Source: Cunninghamia lanceolata
Lineage: Eukaryota; Streptophyta; Pinopsida; Cupressales; Cupressaceae
Direction: 5' to 3'
Assembly (NCBI GenBank): GCA_027924645.1
Contig: BSBN01000763.1
Coordinates: 682,001-746,000, forward strand
DNA: 64,000 nucleotides
Positions 1 through 11,787 of the stretch are shown here, piece after piece (positions within the stretch are counted from its first letter, which is position 1; every line of letters begins with the position of its first letter). The translations under genes and the position numbers were made by a program. A model generated the notes under the pieces. It searched no databases. It was not told the origin of the DNA and saw only the letters and a program-made list of their open reading frames with translations.

Positions 1-2238
1 AGGATGAATAGGATGCTAATGGAAAAAGCTACAAGTATGCTCAGTGAAGCTAAGTTGAATAAAAAGTTTTGAGCAAAAGCAATCAATACTACTTGTTATC
101 TTATCAACAAATCTCCTACATCAATACTAGTTGATAAAACCCCAAAAGAGTTTTGGACGAGCAAGAAGCCTTCTCTTAGGCATCTCAGCATTTTTGGTTA
201 TGATGCATATGTGCATGTGCCCAAGGAAAAGAGGTCTAAGTTAGACTTCAAAGCGGAGAAATGTATCTTAATTGGTTACAGCGATGGTGTGAAAGAATAC
301 AAGCTTTGGTATCTTGAGACAGCAAAGACTGTATACAATCGTAATGTGATCTTCATAGAGATAAAGTCTTCTCTTATTGAACAACCTAGAGATGAAGAGA
401 AAAATGCAATGCAGTTTGAGCCAAGGATCGAGAAAATAGCACCTGAGGATGAACATGATGTTCATGATGGACCAAATGAGGATGGCAATCTTGAGGAAGA
501 AAAAGAACCTGTCACTCCACCCCTAAAAAGGTTCCCTCAACAAAGAAGAGAAACGGAGAAGTATAGTTCCCACCTGATTTTCACTATATTTTTGCATTGT
601 CTGCTAGTGATGATGAGCCTAGAACTGTGAAAGAGGCATTAGAATCAAAGGAGAGCAAGTACTAGAAAATGGCCATGAATAAAGAGATGGCCGCCCTAGA
701 GAGGAATGGGACTCGGGAATTCGTTCAATTGCCTCAAGGAAATAAATCTATCAGTTGTAAATGAATCTTCAAGAAGAAGTTTAGTTTTGAAGGCAAGATT
801 GAAAAATACAAGGCACGCTTGGTGGCTAAGGGTTATTCCCAAGTTGAGAGAATAGATTTTGATGAGATTTTCTCTCTTGTTACAAAATTAACTTCCATTA
901 GATTTTTGTTATCTATTGTTACCACATATGACCTAGACATCGAGCAATGGATGTTAAGACAACATTTTTGCATGGTGATTTGTAAGAGGAAAACTACATG
1001 ACATAGCCTAAGAACTTCGTAGATAAAGGTAAATCAAATCTAGTTTGTATGTTAAAGAAGTCTCTTTATGGTTTCAAACAGTCTCTTAAAATGTGGTATC
1101 AAAAGTTTGATACTTATGTTTTGAAGTTGAGATTTGTTAGAGCAAAGTCTAATTGTTGTGTTTATTTTAAGCAAGTGGAAGATTAGTTCATTGTCGTTGT
1201 TCTTTATGCTAATGACATGCTCCTTATTGTTTCCAATAAGGTATGGTAAAAGTGCTTAAATCTTAGCTCTCGCCTCAGTTTGATATAAAGGATTTAACAG
1301 CTACTAAGTTTATCTTAGGCATGGAGATCAAGAGAGATAGAGCTAACAAATAACTTTGGTTAAGTTAGAGGAATATGTTGATTATATGTTGCAGAGATTC
1401 AAAATGTAGGATTGTAAGCCAATGACTATTCCTATCCCTATGGAAATAAAGTTATCAGTGGAACATTGTCCCAAGGCACCTAATGAGATAGAGGACATGA
1501 GTCATGTTCCATATGCAAGTGTTGTTGGTAGTTTGATATATGCTATGGTCTACACCAAACCAAACATTGACCAAGCAGTGGGAGTCCTCCGCAAATATAT
1601 ATCCAATCTGGCCAAAAAGTATTGAATAGCAGTTAATAGGGTCTTTAGATATCTTCATGGCACTTCAAAGTATTATATTTTCTACCAAGGAGGATCTAAT
1701 TTGAGTAGAACAATGGATATTTGGGACTTTGTTGATGCAGATTGAGCGGGCAAGGTTGATAGCAGGAGATCTACCAATGGTTGTGTTTAACTTATTAGAT
1801 TATGCGATAAGTTGGATGAGCAAGAGACATGTTGTGTTTGTTCTTTCAACTACAAAAGTTGAATACATGGCAGCAACTCACACTTGTAAAGAGACAATGT
1901 GGCTTCAAAAATTGTGTTCAAATGTTAGCCTAAAACAAGAGTCAATGTGGATCAACTATGATAGTCAAAGTGCTATCAATTTAGCCAAGAACCCAACTTT
2001 CCATGAGCGGACAAAGCGCATTGATACGCAGTATCATTTTGTTCATAACAAGGTGGAGGACAAGAGGTACTAATCAAGAAGGTGAACACTTTGGAGAATG
2101 TTGCAGATTCTTTGACAAAGTCAATAAACACAGAAGGTCTCATGATGCAAGACTGCTATGGGTATGTTTCTCCTTAGTAAATAGTCTATTTTGACTGCAT
2201 TTGGCCCCTTATGCAATGTATACAACAAGTGGAAGAAT
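1..2238 (+). pseudogene. Ty1/copia pol pseudogene, 5'-truncated by the window edge
   Basis: This is a decayed copia polyprotein. The end of integrase reads at about 50-600, with the copia-type stretch ending in FGYDAYVHVPKEKRSKLDFK and a following acidic linker. Reverse transcriptase lies at about 640-1430 (KYKARLVAKGYSQ near 810-845). RNase H lies at about 1640-2075 (LSTTKVEYMAA and the Asp-Ser-Gln-Ser-Ala motif). The RT catalytic pair, normally Tyr-Val-Asp-Asp, reads Tyr-Ala-Asn-Asp at 1205-1216, so the first catalytic Asp is lost. Many stops and frame changes break the reading (for example about 661, 762 and 1184). The order integrase, RT, RNase H is diagnostic of copia rather than gypsy. 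gag and protease would lie left of the window. It cannot be active. Confidence 0.9.
2227..2238 (+). other. Polypurine tract of the copia element
   Basis: A short purine-rich run (caagtggaagaa) lies immediately before the TGTTGG that opens the 3' LTR, about 150 bp after the RNase H frame ends. This is where plus-strand priming is expected in an LTR retrotransposon. Confidence 0.6.
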
Positions 2239-2850
2239 GTTGGAAAAGGTGTTTTACACCTTGCATAAAACATTTAATATTTTGTAAAGTTGTGAAACGC
2301 CACATTTTAGGTAGAGCAATATTTTCTTAGAAAGTAGTTGTACATTGGGAAAATGCATTTTATGTATGTGGTGGAGTTGCATGAAACATGTCATTCTAAG
2401 TAAACAAGAGAAATTCATCAAAGGTGAGGTCAATTTGGGCGCTTAGATTGGGAGAGCTTTTAGGTTTACCTTGAAAGTTGAGAAGACTCGCAGTTTCCAT
2501 AGTAAGTTCTCTCAATGCTCTCTTGCCTATATATAGAGTGCTTGGGATGGGATGAAGTAAGTGGTTGGAAGACAAGTACATGCTACCGAAATTAACTCCA
2601 AGAAGTGAGTTGAAGATCTCCTTAATAGCATTCTCTAATTGTATTGTAATTTTGTTATTGGAAATACAAGAAGAGTGGCATTATTTTTTTGTGGGTTTTT
2701 TCCTAAAAGGGTTTTCCACGTTAAATCTTGTGTTGTATGTATCTTCTCTACTAGAATATTGAATTCCATTTTATTATGTAAATTCTTTTGTTAAGATTAC
2801 TATTATTTTTCTTTTGTAATCATATTTCCAAAATGCACAACTGTCATGTA
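2239..2850 (+). mobile_element. 3' LTR of the copia element
   Basis: The LTR starts at TGTTGG, directly after the polypurine tract. It contains a TATA box (tatatatag, 2528-2536) and, near 2711, the motif gggttttccacgttaaat, which is common in the U5 of copia LTRs. The right end is not sharp: no clean CCAACA terminus is visible near 2830-2860, so the end is approximate. The first 5' LTR bases cannot be compared because that copy is outside the window. Confidence 0.7.
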
Positions 2851-3983
2851 CCAATATTAAGGCATTATTTAAATTAAAGATTTAAACATCATGACAAAGA
2901 CGAAGACATCGCTTTTGCCAAATATGGTCAATTTGGATGATAATCATATATATGATAATATTCGACAAACATATATAATAATATTAATATATAATAATAT
3001 TAAATAATATTATTTTATATTTATTGTATTCATAAATAATAAATATAATATTATTACAATATAATATATTAAATATAATATATATTATATAAATATAAAT
3101 ATATAATATATATTACGTAAATATAATAATAAATATATTATAAACATAAAAATAAATACTAAATAATACTATTATTATATAATAATACGAATACTATAAG
3201 CATATATAATAAAGCATTGCATTATAGAAAAGCTGCAGCAATAATAACTAAGGCTGCGATCTATTCCAAATGCAGCGGTCCCTAACATTACAAGATTTAT
3301 ATATTACGAAGGCCAAAGATTAGTTGGCAGCGATTATAATAAAAAGGTAATTGCTTTTAAAAGACAGCGAACTCATTAAGGAAGAGTCACGTCCATTGGT
3401 AAGTGGACAATATAAAAGTCCATAGAAAAGGATCCATCGTGGGGATAAGAACGATCAAGCATTGAATACCTATTAAATTCTAAGGAGTTCAGCGATCCAA
3501 GCAAGGAATCCACGAGGGTGAGGAGTAAATATAGGATCTTAAACCAACAGATATATGAAGGATAAATATGCAGATTTGGGAAGGGAGTACAGTATAAGAT
3601 ATGGAAGAAGGATAATTTATAAAAGCAAGAGAAATATATTTAGGGATTAAAGTGATATAAATATATAAATCTCTCTGGTATATACATATTCTAAATAATA
3701 TATCTGCCAAGAAGAGGCATGGATCAAGCTGAAGAAGGAATCAAGCAAGTGAACATATTAGAAAGTAATATCATCAGCAGATATATAAATTACTTATTCA
3801 GTCAGCCATACACAATATCATCCATCGATCAAGGAATATAAGTCTCGGCACTCATCAGCAGAAATAATAGATATTAAATCAGGAACTCAGAAATATAATT
3901 TCAGATCTGCACAAGGTCTGCACAAGGTATAAAGGCGATAAAAAGGTAAGTGATAATTAAGGGAAATTAAGATAAATTCATAA
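2851..3983. other. AT-rich unassigned stretch
   Basis: No coding frame is recognisable. At 2940-3215 the sequence is almost pure A/T with short ATA/TAA runs (low complexity). From 3240 to 3980 it is ordinary AT-rich DNA with a recurring 'agcagatatataaat' type phrase (about 3546 and 3777). The right part abuts the caulimovirid protease frame. It may be decayed viral sequence or another old element. Confidence 0.4.
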
Positions 3984-4230
3984 TATCATGTATATTGGTT
4001 TCTATGAATACCTGCGAATGCCATGTATCTTACCACTAATTGTTCATACATTCGCATCAATTTCTGTTTTCCAGGTTATAAACAGATTCTCGTGGATGCC
4101 TTTTTGGATTCTGGTTCTTCTAGAAGTTTTGCAAAAACAAATGCCATTCCTCCAAAGTTCTAGAAGCCAAGACCAGACTTACCCAAAGGTTATGCTATCA
4201 ATGGAGAACAAATAAATATGGGAAGGTATG
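3984..4230 (+). pseudogene. Endogenous caulimovirid aspartic protease, 5' part
   Basis: From 3984 a frame reads to 4230 with one in-frame stop (TAG, 4161-4163). It carries a retropepsin active site, Asp-Ser-Gly-Ser-Ser, at about 4104-4118. Upstream of 3984 the frame is closed, so the N-terminal viral coding region (movement and coat proteins) is missing or unrecognisable here. The frame stops abruptly at 4230 where the solo LTR begins. It resumes in register at 8456, once the LTR and one copy of the 5 bp target duplication are discounted. Retropepsins of this group mature the viral polyprotein. This copy is broken by the LTR and the stop. A Ty3/gypsy origin was considered, but the RT downstream is of caulimovirid type. 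Confidence 0.75.
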
Positions 4231-4627
4231 TGTTGTGACCTAATCACACATCGCCCCATTGCAAATGGGGACCCCCTTTTTTGAGCTCTGATGCTTTGCA
4301 TTAGGTCTTGGATGATGTCTTAGGTTCGTTTCCTCTGCCAATCCAACAATAAGTCTCTCTCCTAGAAGGTTTTGCTTTATAACTGGAGATCTCATCTGGA
4401 ACATGAACTTGCAGTAATGAAGAGTCTTGATCAAATTCCATCCAAATAATGAACACTGAGACCAATCCTGATGCATGTTTGAGATCTTGAAAATGACTTA
4501 AGTCTGGTATCCTGATATCTTGAAAATCCTAAAAATTGACTAAGTCTGAAATCTGGTGGATCCTCCAAATTCTAGATTCTACATGTTAAATCCGGTGGAT
4601 TCGAGACCTATCTCAAACATCCTGAAA

Positions 4628-4694
4628 GGTATATTGAAAAATATTTAAAGTATAAGAAATTCAAATTATACTTAAATATATTTTTCAATAGACC
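4628..4694. repeat. Imperfect inverted repeat in the LTR
   Basis: An AT-rich hairpin. The left arm begins ggtatattgaaaaatat and the right arm ends atatttttcaatagacc. The arms are about 28 bp with a short loop around 4657-4665. It lies just upstream of the TGCGCC repeat field. No function can be assigned. Confidence 0.7.
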
Positions 4695-4734
4695 TTGCCC
4701 TGAGGAACCCTAAAAATGGCTAAGTACTAAAGAA

Positions 4735-6330
4735 GGGCGCAAAATCTTGATCCAGTGCGACAAGACATAAGGAGAGCGCAAAATCATGAACCAATGCGCC
4801 TTAAGCAATGCGCCAATTTTGATGGGTGTTGATTGAAGTTTGAAGTGTTTTTTTTAGAGGATTCAAGATGCCAATCCAATGCGCCCAAACCAATCCGCCC
4901 TTGAGAAGGAAGGTGAGATGATGATTTTGTGAAGGATTTCAACCAAGCATCAAAATTCACATCTAGTGCGCCCAAGATGAAAGGTTTGTTTGATTGTCAA
5001 AGTGCACTTTCAACCGGAGCATGAAATCCTTAACCAATGCGCCTAAGGAAGAAGACATCTTGTTGGGAGTTTCAAGGCAAGTTTCAAGCGAACAACCAAA
5101 CCTTGATCCAATGCGACCACTTTGGGGAAAGATAAATGCAAGTTTTATACAAGTTTTAAGGCCTTTTAAGAAGCATTCAACAAGTGGATCTGCTGCGCTC
5201 CAACCATTGCGCCACTATGAAAGGAGATTTGATTCAAGTTTTAGCTAGCTTCAAGTGGAGATCCGAACCTTGAACCAAGGCGCCTAATTGATATGAGGTT
5301 TAAATCAAGTTTTTAGAATATCTTTCAAAAGAGAATCAATATCCTCAACCGGTGCCCCATGTATACTAAGGTGAGATGAAGGTTTGATGAGTCTTATGAG
5401 GAGGTTCAACCGGAGTCCAAAAACCTTAACCAACGCGCCCTTATAAGGAGGTTCAAGACAAGGATCCAAAATCTTCAACCAATGCGCCAATCTCAAGAGA
5501 AGACCAAAATCATCATCTAGCGTGCCAATTTTGAACAAAGATCAAATTTGTCATCCAATGCGCCAAGAGATGAGGTTCTTGTTTCAATTTTCACGAAGGC
5601 ATTCAAATCTTGATCTAGTGCGCTTGGAATGAGGGAGTTAGATTACAAAATTTCATGATACCTTTTTCAACCGGAGAACAAAATGGTCAACCAATGTGCC
5701 CAAAGTTGAAGGAATGAAGTATCTTGTTTCAAGTTTTAAGTGATCATTAACCGAGCATCAAAACCTTTAACCGCCGCGCCACTTTAGTTGAGGTGAAAGT
5801 AAAGTTTTAAGTAAAATTTTAAGCGGAGATTGAAATCTTGATCTCTTGCGCCTCAACCAACACGCCACCTCAAGATAGGGATAAATGCAAGATAAAATGG
5901 AGTTTTAAAGGCTTTTCAAGAAATAATCAAGATGTTGCTCCATTGCGCCCCAACCATTGCGCCAATGTTAAGAAGGAAAGTTAAGTTTTGAATGTCACAA
6001 GATGAGGGTTCAAAATCCTCAACCGTTGCACTCTAGCCCATGCGCCACTTTGGATGAATTCTATGAAGTTTAGACAAGCATAAGAAGATTCAAAAACCCT
6101 ATCCAAAGTGCCTCATCCAATGTGCCATGTTCATGAAGATGAAGGTTTCGATGAGTTTCAAGGAGAGATTGAAATGCTTAACCGGCGTGCCACATTCATT
6201 GCGCCAAGGGTGATGAGGGTAGAGTGGTGTCTTTCAAAGCATTTGTCAAAGAGAGATCAAAAACCTCAACCAAGGCGCCAATACCTAGAGGATCCAAAAC
6301 TGCCAACCAGTGCGCCCATGTTAGAAGGAA
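4735..6330 (+). repeat. Degenerate interspersed repeats with core CCAATGCGCC
   Basis: Within the solo LTR, about 25-30 copies of a short cassette recur over 1.6 kb. The full form is roughly 'aaaatcttgaaccaatgcgcc' and the best-kept core is CCAATGCGCC or close variants. Clear examples are at 4791-4800, 4875-4884, 5034-5043, 5479-5488, 5554-5563 and 5946-5970. Spacing is irregular (about 20 to 110 bp), so this is not a simple tandem array. Variants CCAATGTGCC and CCAACGCGCC are consistent with C/T decay at CpG. The reverse complement (TTGGCGCATTGG) contains a GGCGC core resembling E2F-type sites; any binding role is inference. Confidence 0.75.
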
Positions 6331-7598
6331 TCAATTTTGGTTATTAGAAGGCAAGCATGATTCATGATCACCTAGATGAGCGCCTAGAAAGAATTTACAT
6401 GGGATAGCCCTTTCGAGTGGGTTCTTTGAGAAATATGATCATTTTATGTCATCTCCTATTGCTTGAAATCATTGAAATATCAAAAGTGAAGTCAATTTGA
6501 TGATAAGGGTTGTTGAATGCTTAAACATGCTTCTTATATGCTATGAAATGTAATGTTATCCTTTGTTTGATATGATTGTTTTATCTGTTTTGCAGGAAAG
6601 GAGCTAAGAGGAGCAAGTGCTGGAATCACTTTCATGTTAGGAGTGAAGTCAACAAGTTGCCATATTGAAGAAGACGTCATGTAGCTGTTCTAAGAGGACA
6701 CTCCAAGTTAACATGTTGACACTCTTCCTCAATGACATCATGTTAGATCACATCAAGTCCAACATGCCGACACTCTTCATCTTCATTGTCATCAAGCATC
6801 CCAAAGACATCTATAAAGCTTCAAATACTTCCGGTGCATTCAAGCCTCCTTGACAAGTCATCTACTCCACATATAAGGAAGGTGTTATCATCAATATCTA
6901 CACTCCAAAGGACCCTTTCAAGTTGGAGCATTTTATCATCTACATCAAGTTCAAGTATACATCATCATCTAGAAGGCATCCATCCATGGGATTATACTTC
7001 ATCATCAAGCATTCCAAGGCATTCATCTATTCAACTTCAAGTTTCTCCTGAATCTTCAAGTCTAAGAGAGATCTCCTACTTCAAGTCATGAAGCAGTATC
7101 ATCATCATATACATTACTCTCCAAGAAGATGCATCCAAAGAAGATCAATCTACAAGTTACCTGCAAGAGAAGAGGAAGAATCACAGTGTTGGTCAAATGA
7201 AGCAACAAATATCATACATCCAGTTTACAAGACAATGAACAAGGCAAAATCTACAAGATGCATTCCCAAACATACAAGTTCAAAGCAAACACATCGAAGA
7301 CATCACACAGATGATGCAATTTGGGAATATGCTAAGGTGGCACCTACGTGGCAGACACTCATCATCAAGCCAATCATATTTTGCCACATCATTCGACAAG
7401 CAAGAAGCCAAAGAGGACGTCCATGTGGAAGATGCTCTAAAAGATTCCATCTTATCTTATCTTCTTGGAAAGTGTGCCTTCATTGCCTCTCTCATGTACT
7501 AAAAATAGCAAGTTGTTGTAACTACCTACTGAGGTGGCATGATCTAAGCCCTTGGCTATCTGGATTAATCCAGGCCATTCATTGTATTTCTTGAGCTC

Positions 7599-7608
7599 TA
7601 TATAAAGG
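7599..7608 (+). promoter_or_regulatory. TATA box of the 4.2 kb LTR
   Basis: ctatataaagg preceded by gagct, about 840 bp before the LTR's 3' end. It is followed by a moderately GC-balanced leader. It matches the plant TATA consensus and sits where an LTR promoter is expected. Confidence 0.6.
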
Positions 7609-8450
7609 CCTTGTTGCCTCATTTGTAAATTCAGTAGAGAGATCATTAGATTGTAGACAAGTAGGAGTAGAATAGGAGAGACTCGAAATTTTCTAAGAGG
7701 ACTTGAAGTTGTTGTACATATTTCTCAAGATTAATACAAAGGCATTGGAGCATTATTTGGTGTTAAGTGTTATCTTGTGAAATGACATGGTTTCTTGTAT
7801 TTCGATGAAATGGAGAGATGTTTCAAATAGATTAGCAGTTCATTGATGTAATGCATGTATGTATTGAATATTTGATCAACTCCTAGTTCATGCTTTTAAC
7901 ATTCATCGCTGGTGAAGTGTTGTGTAAAGCTAGTCTGAGCCTCATAATTTGCTTAAGTTCGATTGTGGATGCTTGTTTGAGCCGCGCCATTCAATGGGTG
8001 CTTATATAAGCCTTCATGATTTGAAAACCTTTCGCTATCCTTAGGAGATCGCACCAACTTCATGTAGTTGTAGGCATCCTTGGCGAAGTGGAGTTAGGTT
8101 AATTAAGGAGTTTGCCTATTCTTACATCATCATTGCTTCATTGACCTTAGATTAGCTTTCTAAACCCTTTTTTTTCCCGTTTTTTATCATTGATGTATTG
8201 TACATACTTCATCCACACTGAAGAGAAGAACAAACTGAATGAAAGAAGAAGAAGCCAACGTAAGTCCCTTTGTGATAATCAGCAAGATCACATGTAATCA
8301 CTGAGTTAACCCATCATGAATCATAAATAAGGAACCTTGGAGTTATCTCGACTGATCACTTTGTTTAGCATTCGAGAGGCTTTATTCAAGAGAGAGTGGG
8401 ATATCAGTGTTTTACTCTATTGTTGACTTGTCTAAAAACAATCATCAACA

Positions 8451-9489
8451 GTATGCTCAAGATGTGACCATAGAAATACAAGGCAAAAAATTTGTCACTG
8501 ATTTCATTGAGTACAATGCCTTAGAAGGAGATGTTTTGCTTGGTTGTTTGTTCCTTACCAAATATGAACCTTTCATTCTAAAAACTCATGAAGTCAGTCT
8601 TAGGCATGAAGATGGTCAAATAAAGATTCTTGTGCTGAAAGTAGTAAATTTTAAGTTTGATAAAAGAAAAGATAAGCCTTCAAGAAAAGAGAAGGCTAAT
8701 CTGCAAATACAAAAGTTACTAGAATTGCTTGAGCTTGTGAAAGCCAAATTTGAAAAAGACTGTTGTAGCATGAATCCACTACAGTTTTGGTCCAAAGAGC
8801 ATGAAGAGTGTGAGATAAAGCTGAAACCAGAATGCCAATCAATGATTCCTTTCGAACCAGCCTGTCTCATGACTCCCACTGAGGTGAAAGAAATGGATGA
8901 GTATTTGAATGAACTCTTTGAAGGTCATTTTATCAAGAAAAGCAAGAGTCCATTCAATTGTCCGGCCTTCCTGGTAAATAAAAGAGTAGAAAGGCAAAGA
9001 GGCAAAAAAAGATTTTGTATAAATTATAAGCCTCTAAATGACATCATTCTTCCTTTTAATTATCCAATTCCATTCAGCACTAATCTGATTATGAGAGCAG
9101 CTTCAAAAAGAATATTCTCAAAATTTGACTGCAAATCTGGATTTTGGCAAGTCAAGGTAAAAGAAGATGACAGATATAAAACTGCTTTCTTAGTTCCACA
9201 AGGTCTGTATGAATGGAATGTGATGCCATTTGGTCTCAAAACTGCCCCTGCATATTTCCAGATAAGAATGGATAAGGCCTTAAGAGCCTTAAAGGATTTC
9301 TGTGTTATATATATAGATGATATTATTATTTTCTCTAAGGACTCTTCCGAGCACTTGAACCATCTTGAGCTATTGTATAATGCTATTAAAGATCATGGGA
9401 TTTGCTTGTCTACTAAAAAGATGGTTATAGGACAAGAAGAAATTGATTTTCTTGGTTTAGTGTTATATGAAGGAAAAGTAAAATTGTAG
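8451..9489 (+). pseudogene. Endogenous caulimovirid protease end and reverse transcriptase
   Basis: The open frame continues the protease (GDVLLGCLFL..Y.PF, about 8539-8580, the ILG-type retropepsin C-terminal motif). A linker and the reverse transcriptase follow. RT motifs are clear: FDCKSGFWQVK at about 9124-9156, PQGLYEWNVMPFGLKTAP at about 9196-9250 and the catalytic YIDD at 9310-9321. The FDCKSGFWQ and PQG.YEWNVMPFGLK wording is characteristic of Caulimoviridae rather than Ty3/gypsy. The frame ends at a TAG (9487-9489), but reading continues in the same frame beyond it, so this is a nonsense mutation. In gymnosperms the expected relatives are the endogenous 'Gymnendovirus' groups; that placement is inference. 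The copy is defective. Confidence 0.88.
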
Positions 9490-10576
9490 AGTCACATTTT
9501 GAAACATATCAATGAGTTTCCTGATATTTTGATTGCAAAAAAACAAATTCAAAGGTTTTTAGGGCGTTTGAATTATGTTTCTCCTTTTTACAATGGTTTG
9601 GCAAAAGACGGGCAAAAGATTCAAAATCAATTGAAAGAAGAAGCAATAGAATGGATAGATGAGTTGACAGAAATTGTTAAAAAGATTAAAGAAAAATGCC
9701 AACATTTGCCTACACTGCATATACCTAAAAAAGATTATCCTTTAATCTTGTATACTGATGCTTCTGATGAAGCTTGGGATGTTGTGTTATTACAGGAAAT
9801 TCCTCTACAAGGAGCTCAAATCTGTGGATATACACAGAATGCAGATATACTATCTATGAAAAGGAGATTCTGGTTGTTAAAAAAGGAATTCAGAAATTCA
9901 AGATTTTCCTGAAGCCGCAGCATTTTATTGTCAGAACTGATAGCAAACCTATGAGATCATTACTCAAGAAGAAACCTGATAAAGACCTAGCTCATGGAAG
10001 GATTGCTCGATAGTATCTATATTTTATGAGCTACAATTTTGACATAGAATGGATCAATGGAGATAACAACCCATTAGCAGATAGTTTAACAAGGGAAATG
10101 TCAACAATTGCAGAATCCGCTTCAATGGTTGTGGAATTAAGAGATGATTGTCCTGATTATGAAGAAATTATTCATGAAGACGGCTCTAGCTCAAGGTCTG
10201 GAACATTCACAAACACAGAATGCAGATATACTATCTATGAAAAAGAGATTCTGGCTGTTAAAAAAGGAATTCAGAAATTCAAGATTTTCCTGAAGCCGCA
10301 GCATTTTATTGTCAGAACTAATAGCAAACCTATGAGATCATTACTCAAGAAGAAACCTGATAAAGACCTAGCTCATGGAAGGATTGCTCGATGGTATCTA
10401 GACTTTATGAGCTACGATTTTGACATAGAATGGATCAATGGAGATAACAACCCATTAGCAGATAGTTTAACAAGGGAAATGTCAACAATTGCAGAATCTG
10501 CTTCAATGGTTGTCGAATTAAGAGATGATTGTCCTGATTATGAAGAAATTATTCATGAAGACAGCTCTATCTCAAT
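9490..10576 (+). pseudogene. Endogenous caulimovirid RNase H with tandem internal duplication
   Basis: This continues the RT frame (connection domain, then a TDAS catalytic region at about 9752). The frame shifts by one near 9831, and a stop follows at about 10011. The C-terminal half of RNase H is present twice in tandem: 9832-10195 and 10213-10576. The offset is 381 bp (127 codons), so the second copy stays in frame with the first. Copy 2 restores an open reading (10026-10814), while copy 1 has the frame change and the stop. The few differences between copies are mostly transitions. RNase H removes the RNA strand during reverse transcription. Neither copy forms a complete intact domain with the upstream half. 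Confidence 0.85.
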
Positions 10577-11290
10577 CATCAAGCAACTACCTCTAGAGAT
10601 AATTGATCCAATCTTATCAGTGCATACTTTAAACAAATGGTTAGATGATCTCAGGGCCTTAATCAGTTTGCACTATGATGAAGGAGAATATGATGATGAG
10701 AAAAAACTTGAATTTGAAGATAAATTTGGTCTCATGATCGCTCCTATCAAGCTTACAGTCAGGTATCGATACAGTTTTGACATCTATATCACATCTTTAT
10801 ATGCTCCCCACTAGCAAAAAGAAGCAAAAATGAATGTTTTGAAGAACATCAAATTTGGATTTGTTAACAGTATCACATTCCTGCAATCTGAGGTCGAAGA
10901 TCATGCTAATACTTTTAATCCAATGTTCACTAAAGATATGAAAGAATTCTTGAATCATATTCATGGAAAATTAAATTGGGCATTATCAGAAGGAATGATT
11001 AACCATCTAACCAATCCCTATCCTTACAGTTTTCCAAGGGTAGAATTTACCCTCTTTGTTTTGATTGGTTCTCAAAGGCAGTTATGCAAGATCTGAAACC
11101 TACTCTCAGACCAACTAGAATAGCATGAAGAACAGAGATAGATTAGGCATATCCAAATGAGATGTTTCGAATAGAATATGCTTTCAGACCGCATCCCAAC
11201 GATTGGAGAGATGCTTACAATTCACTTCCCACTAACCTGTTGCCACCAAACACTCCCTTTTATTAGCACATGGGTATGTCTATGTCGTGA
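10577..11290 (+). pseudogene. C-terminal extension downstream of the viral RNase H
   Basis: In the same frame as the second RNase H copy, coding continues through about 10814, passes a TAG (10812-10814), and goes on through 10830-11096 to a TGA. Another frame remains readable to about 11290 with stops. Its product is unknown to me: acidic at first (residues rich in Asp/Glu near 10665-10725), then neutral. In caulimovirids this position can hold a C-terminal polyprotein extension or the transactivator gene. I see no motif that decides between them. Confidence 0.5.
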
Positions 11291-11541
11291 TGTCGGCCAC
11301 GTTATGATCCGACAACAGGATGTCACCTTGTCAGAAAAAGCAAGATCCCCATATCCACTTTTGGGTGTAAAGTGGGTCGTTCTCACTTACAATGTGTCCA
11401 AAGCGATTGTCTTTTTCGCTACTGTTGTTAGTGCTTTTGGACTAACTACTTAACAGTTATCCTCTCCTACAGTAGCTGCTAGGCGTCAAGTTCGTATGGA
11501 CGGACTTATAGATTGGTTTAATAAGTTTTGAGGTCCGAGAC

Positions 11542-11550
11542 CTATATATA
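11542..11550 (+). promoter_or_regulatory. TATA box of the viral non-coding region
   Basis: ctatatata, located between the end of coding and the primer site 240 bp downstream. Caulimovirids transcribe their pregenomic RNA from a TATA promoter in this intergenic region, so position and motif agree. No transcription start can be proved from sequence. Confidence 0.55.
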
Positions 11551-11787
11551 CATGGTTTGGCCTCATTCTTAGGCATTCGGAGTTGGATCCAAAGTCTGAT
11601 AAAGTTCTAGGTGAAGTCTTAGGATCGCAAGAGTATGCTCTTGTTCTGCGCCTAGTGCGACCTGAACAATCAGAAATTGTGTAGAAAGTCTGTATAATGT
11701 GTTAATCCACATCAGTTATCACATTTGTTGATCAATGCCTTTATTGTAATCTTCAATATTTATGAAATAGAAATCTTCTGCTTAAAT

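Larger units (their letters stand above)
4231..8450. mobile_element. Solo LTR, 4,220 bp, inserted in the viral protease
   Basis: The block opens with TGTTGTGACC and closes with ATCATCAACA, so the termini form the inverted repeat TGTTG/CAACA. It is flanked by the identical pentamer GTATG at 4226-4230 and 8451-8455. This is the 4-6 bp target duplication expected from retroviral-type integration. No gag or pol reads inside, and no primer site or second LTR is present. It is therefore a solo LTR left by recombination between two LTRs. The TATA box at 7599-7608 (ctatataaagg) and the downstream leader-like sequence place transcription on the plus strand. LTRs of this length occur in plant Ty3/gypsy lineages such as Tat/Ogre; the family here is unassigned. 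All short reading frames inside it are chance. Confidence 0.9.

Noticed and set aside
4735..6330. TGCGCC repeat field as a CRISPR array or protein-coding repeat
   Set aside because: Spacing is irregular, the frame is not maintained, and stops occur throughout.
6665..7646. Several open frames of 60-168 codons on both strands inside the 4.2 kb LTR
   Set aside because: They overlap one another, show no motif, and lie in a region defined as an LTR by its termini and target duplication.
11178..11453. 91-codon plus-strand frame as a separate viral gene
   Set aside because: Another frame over the first part reads more like a continuation of the upstream polyprotein, and no motif supports this one.
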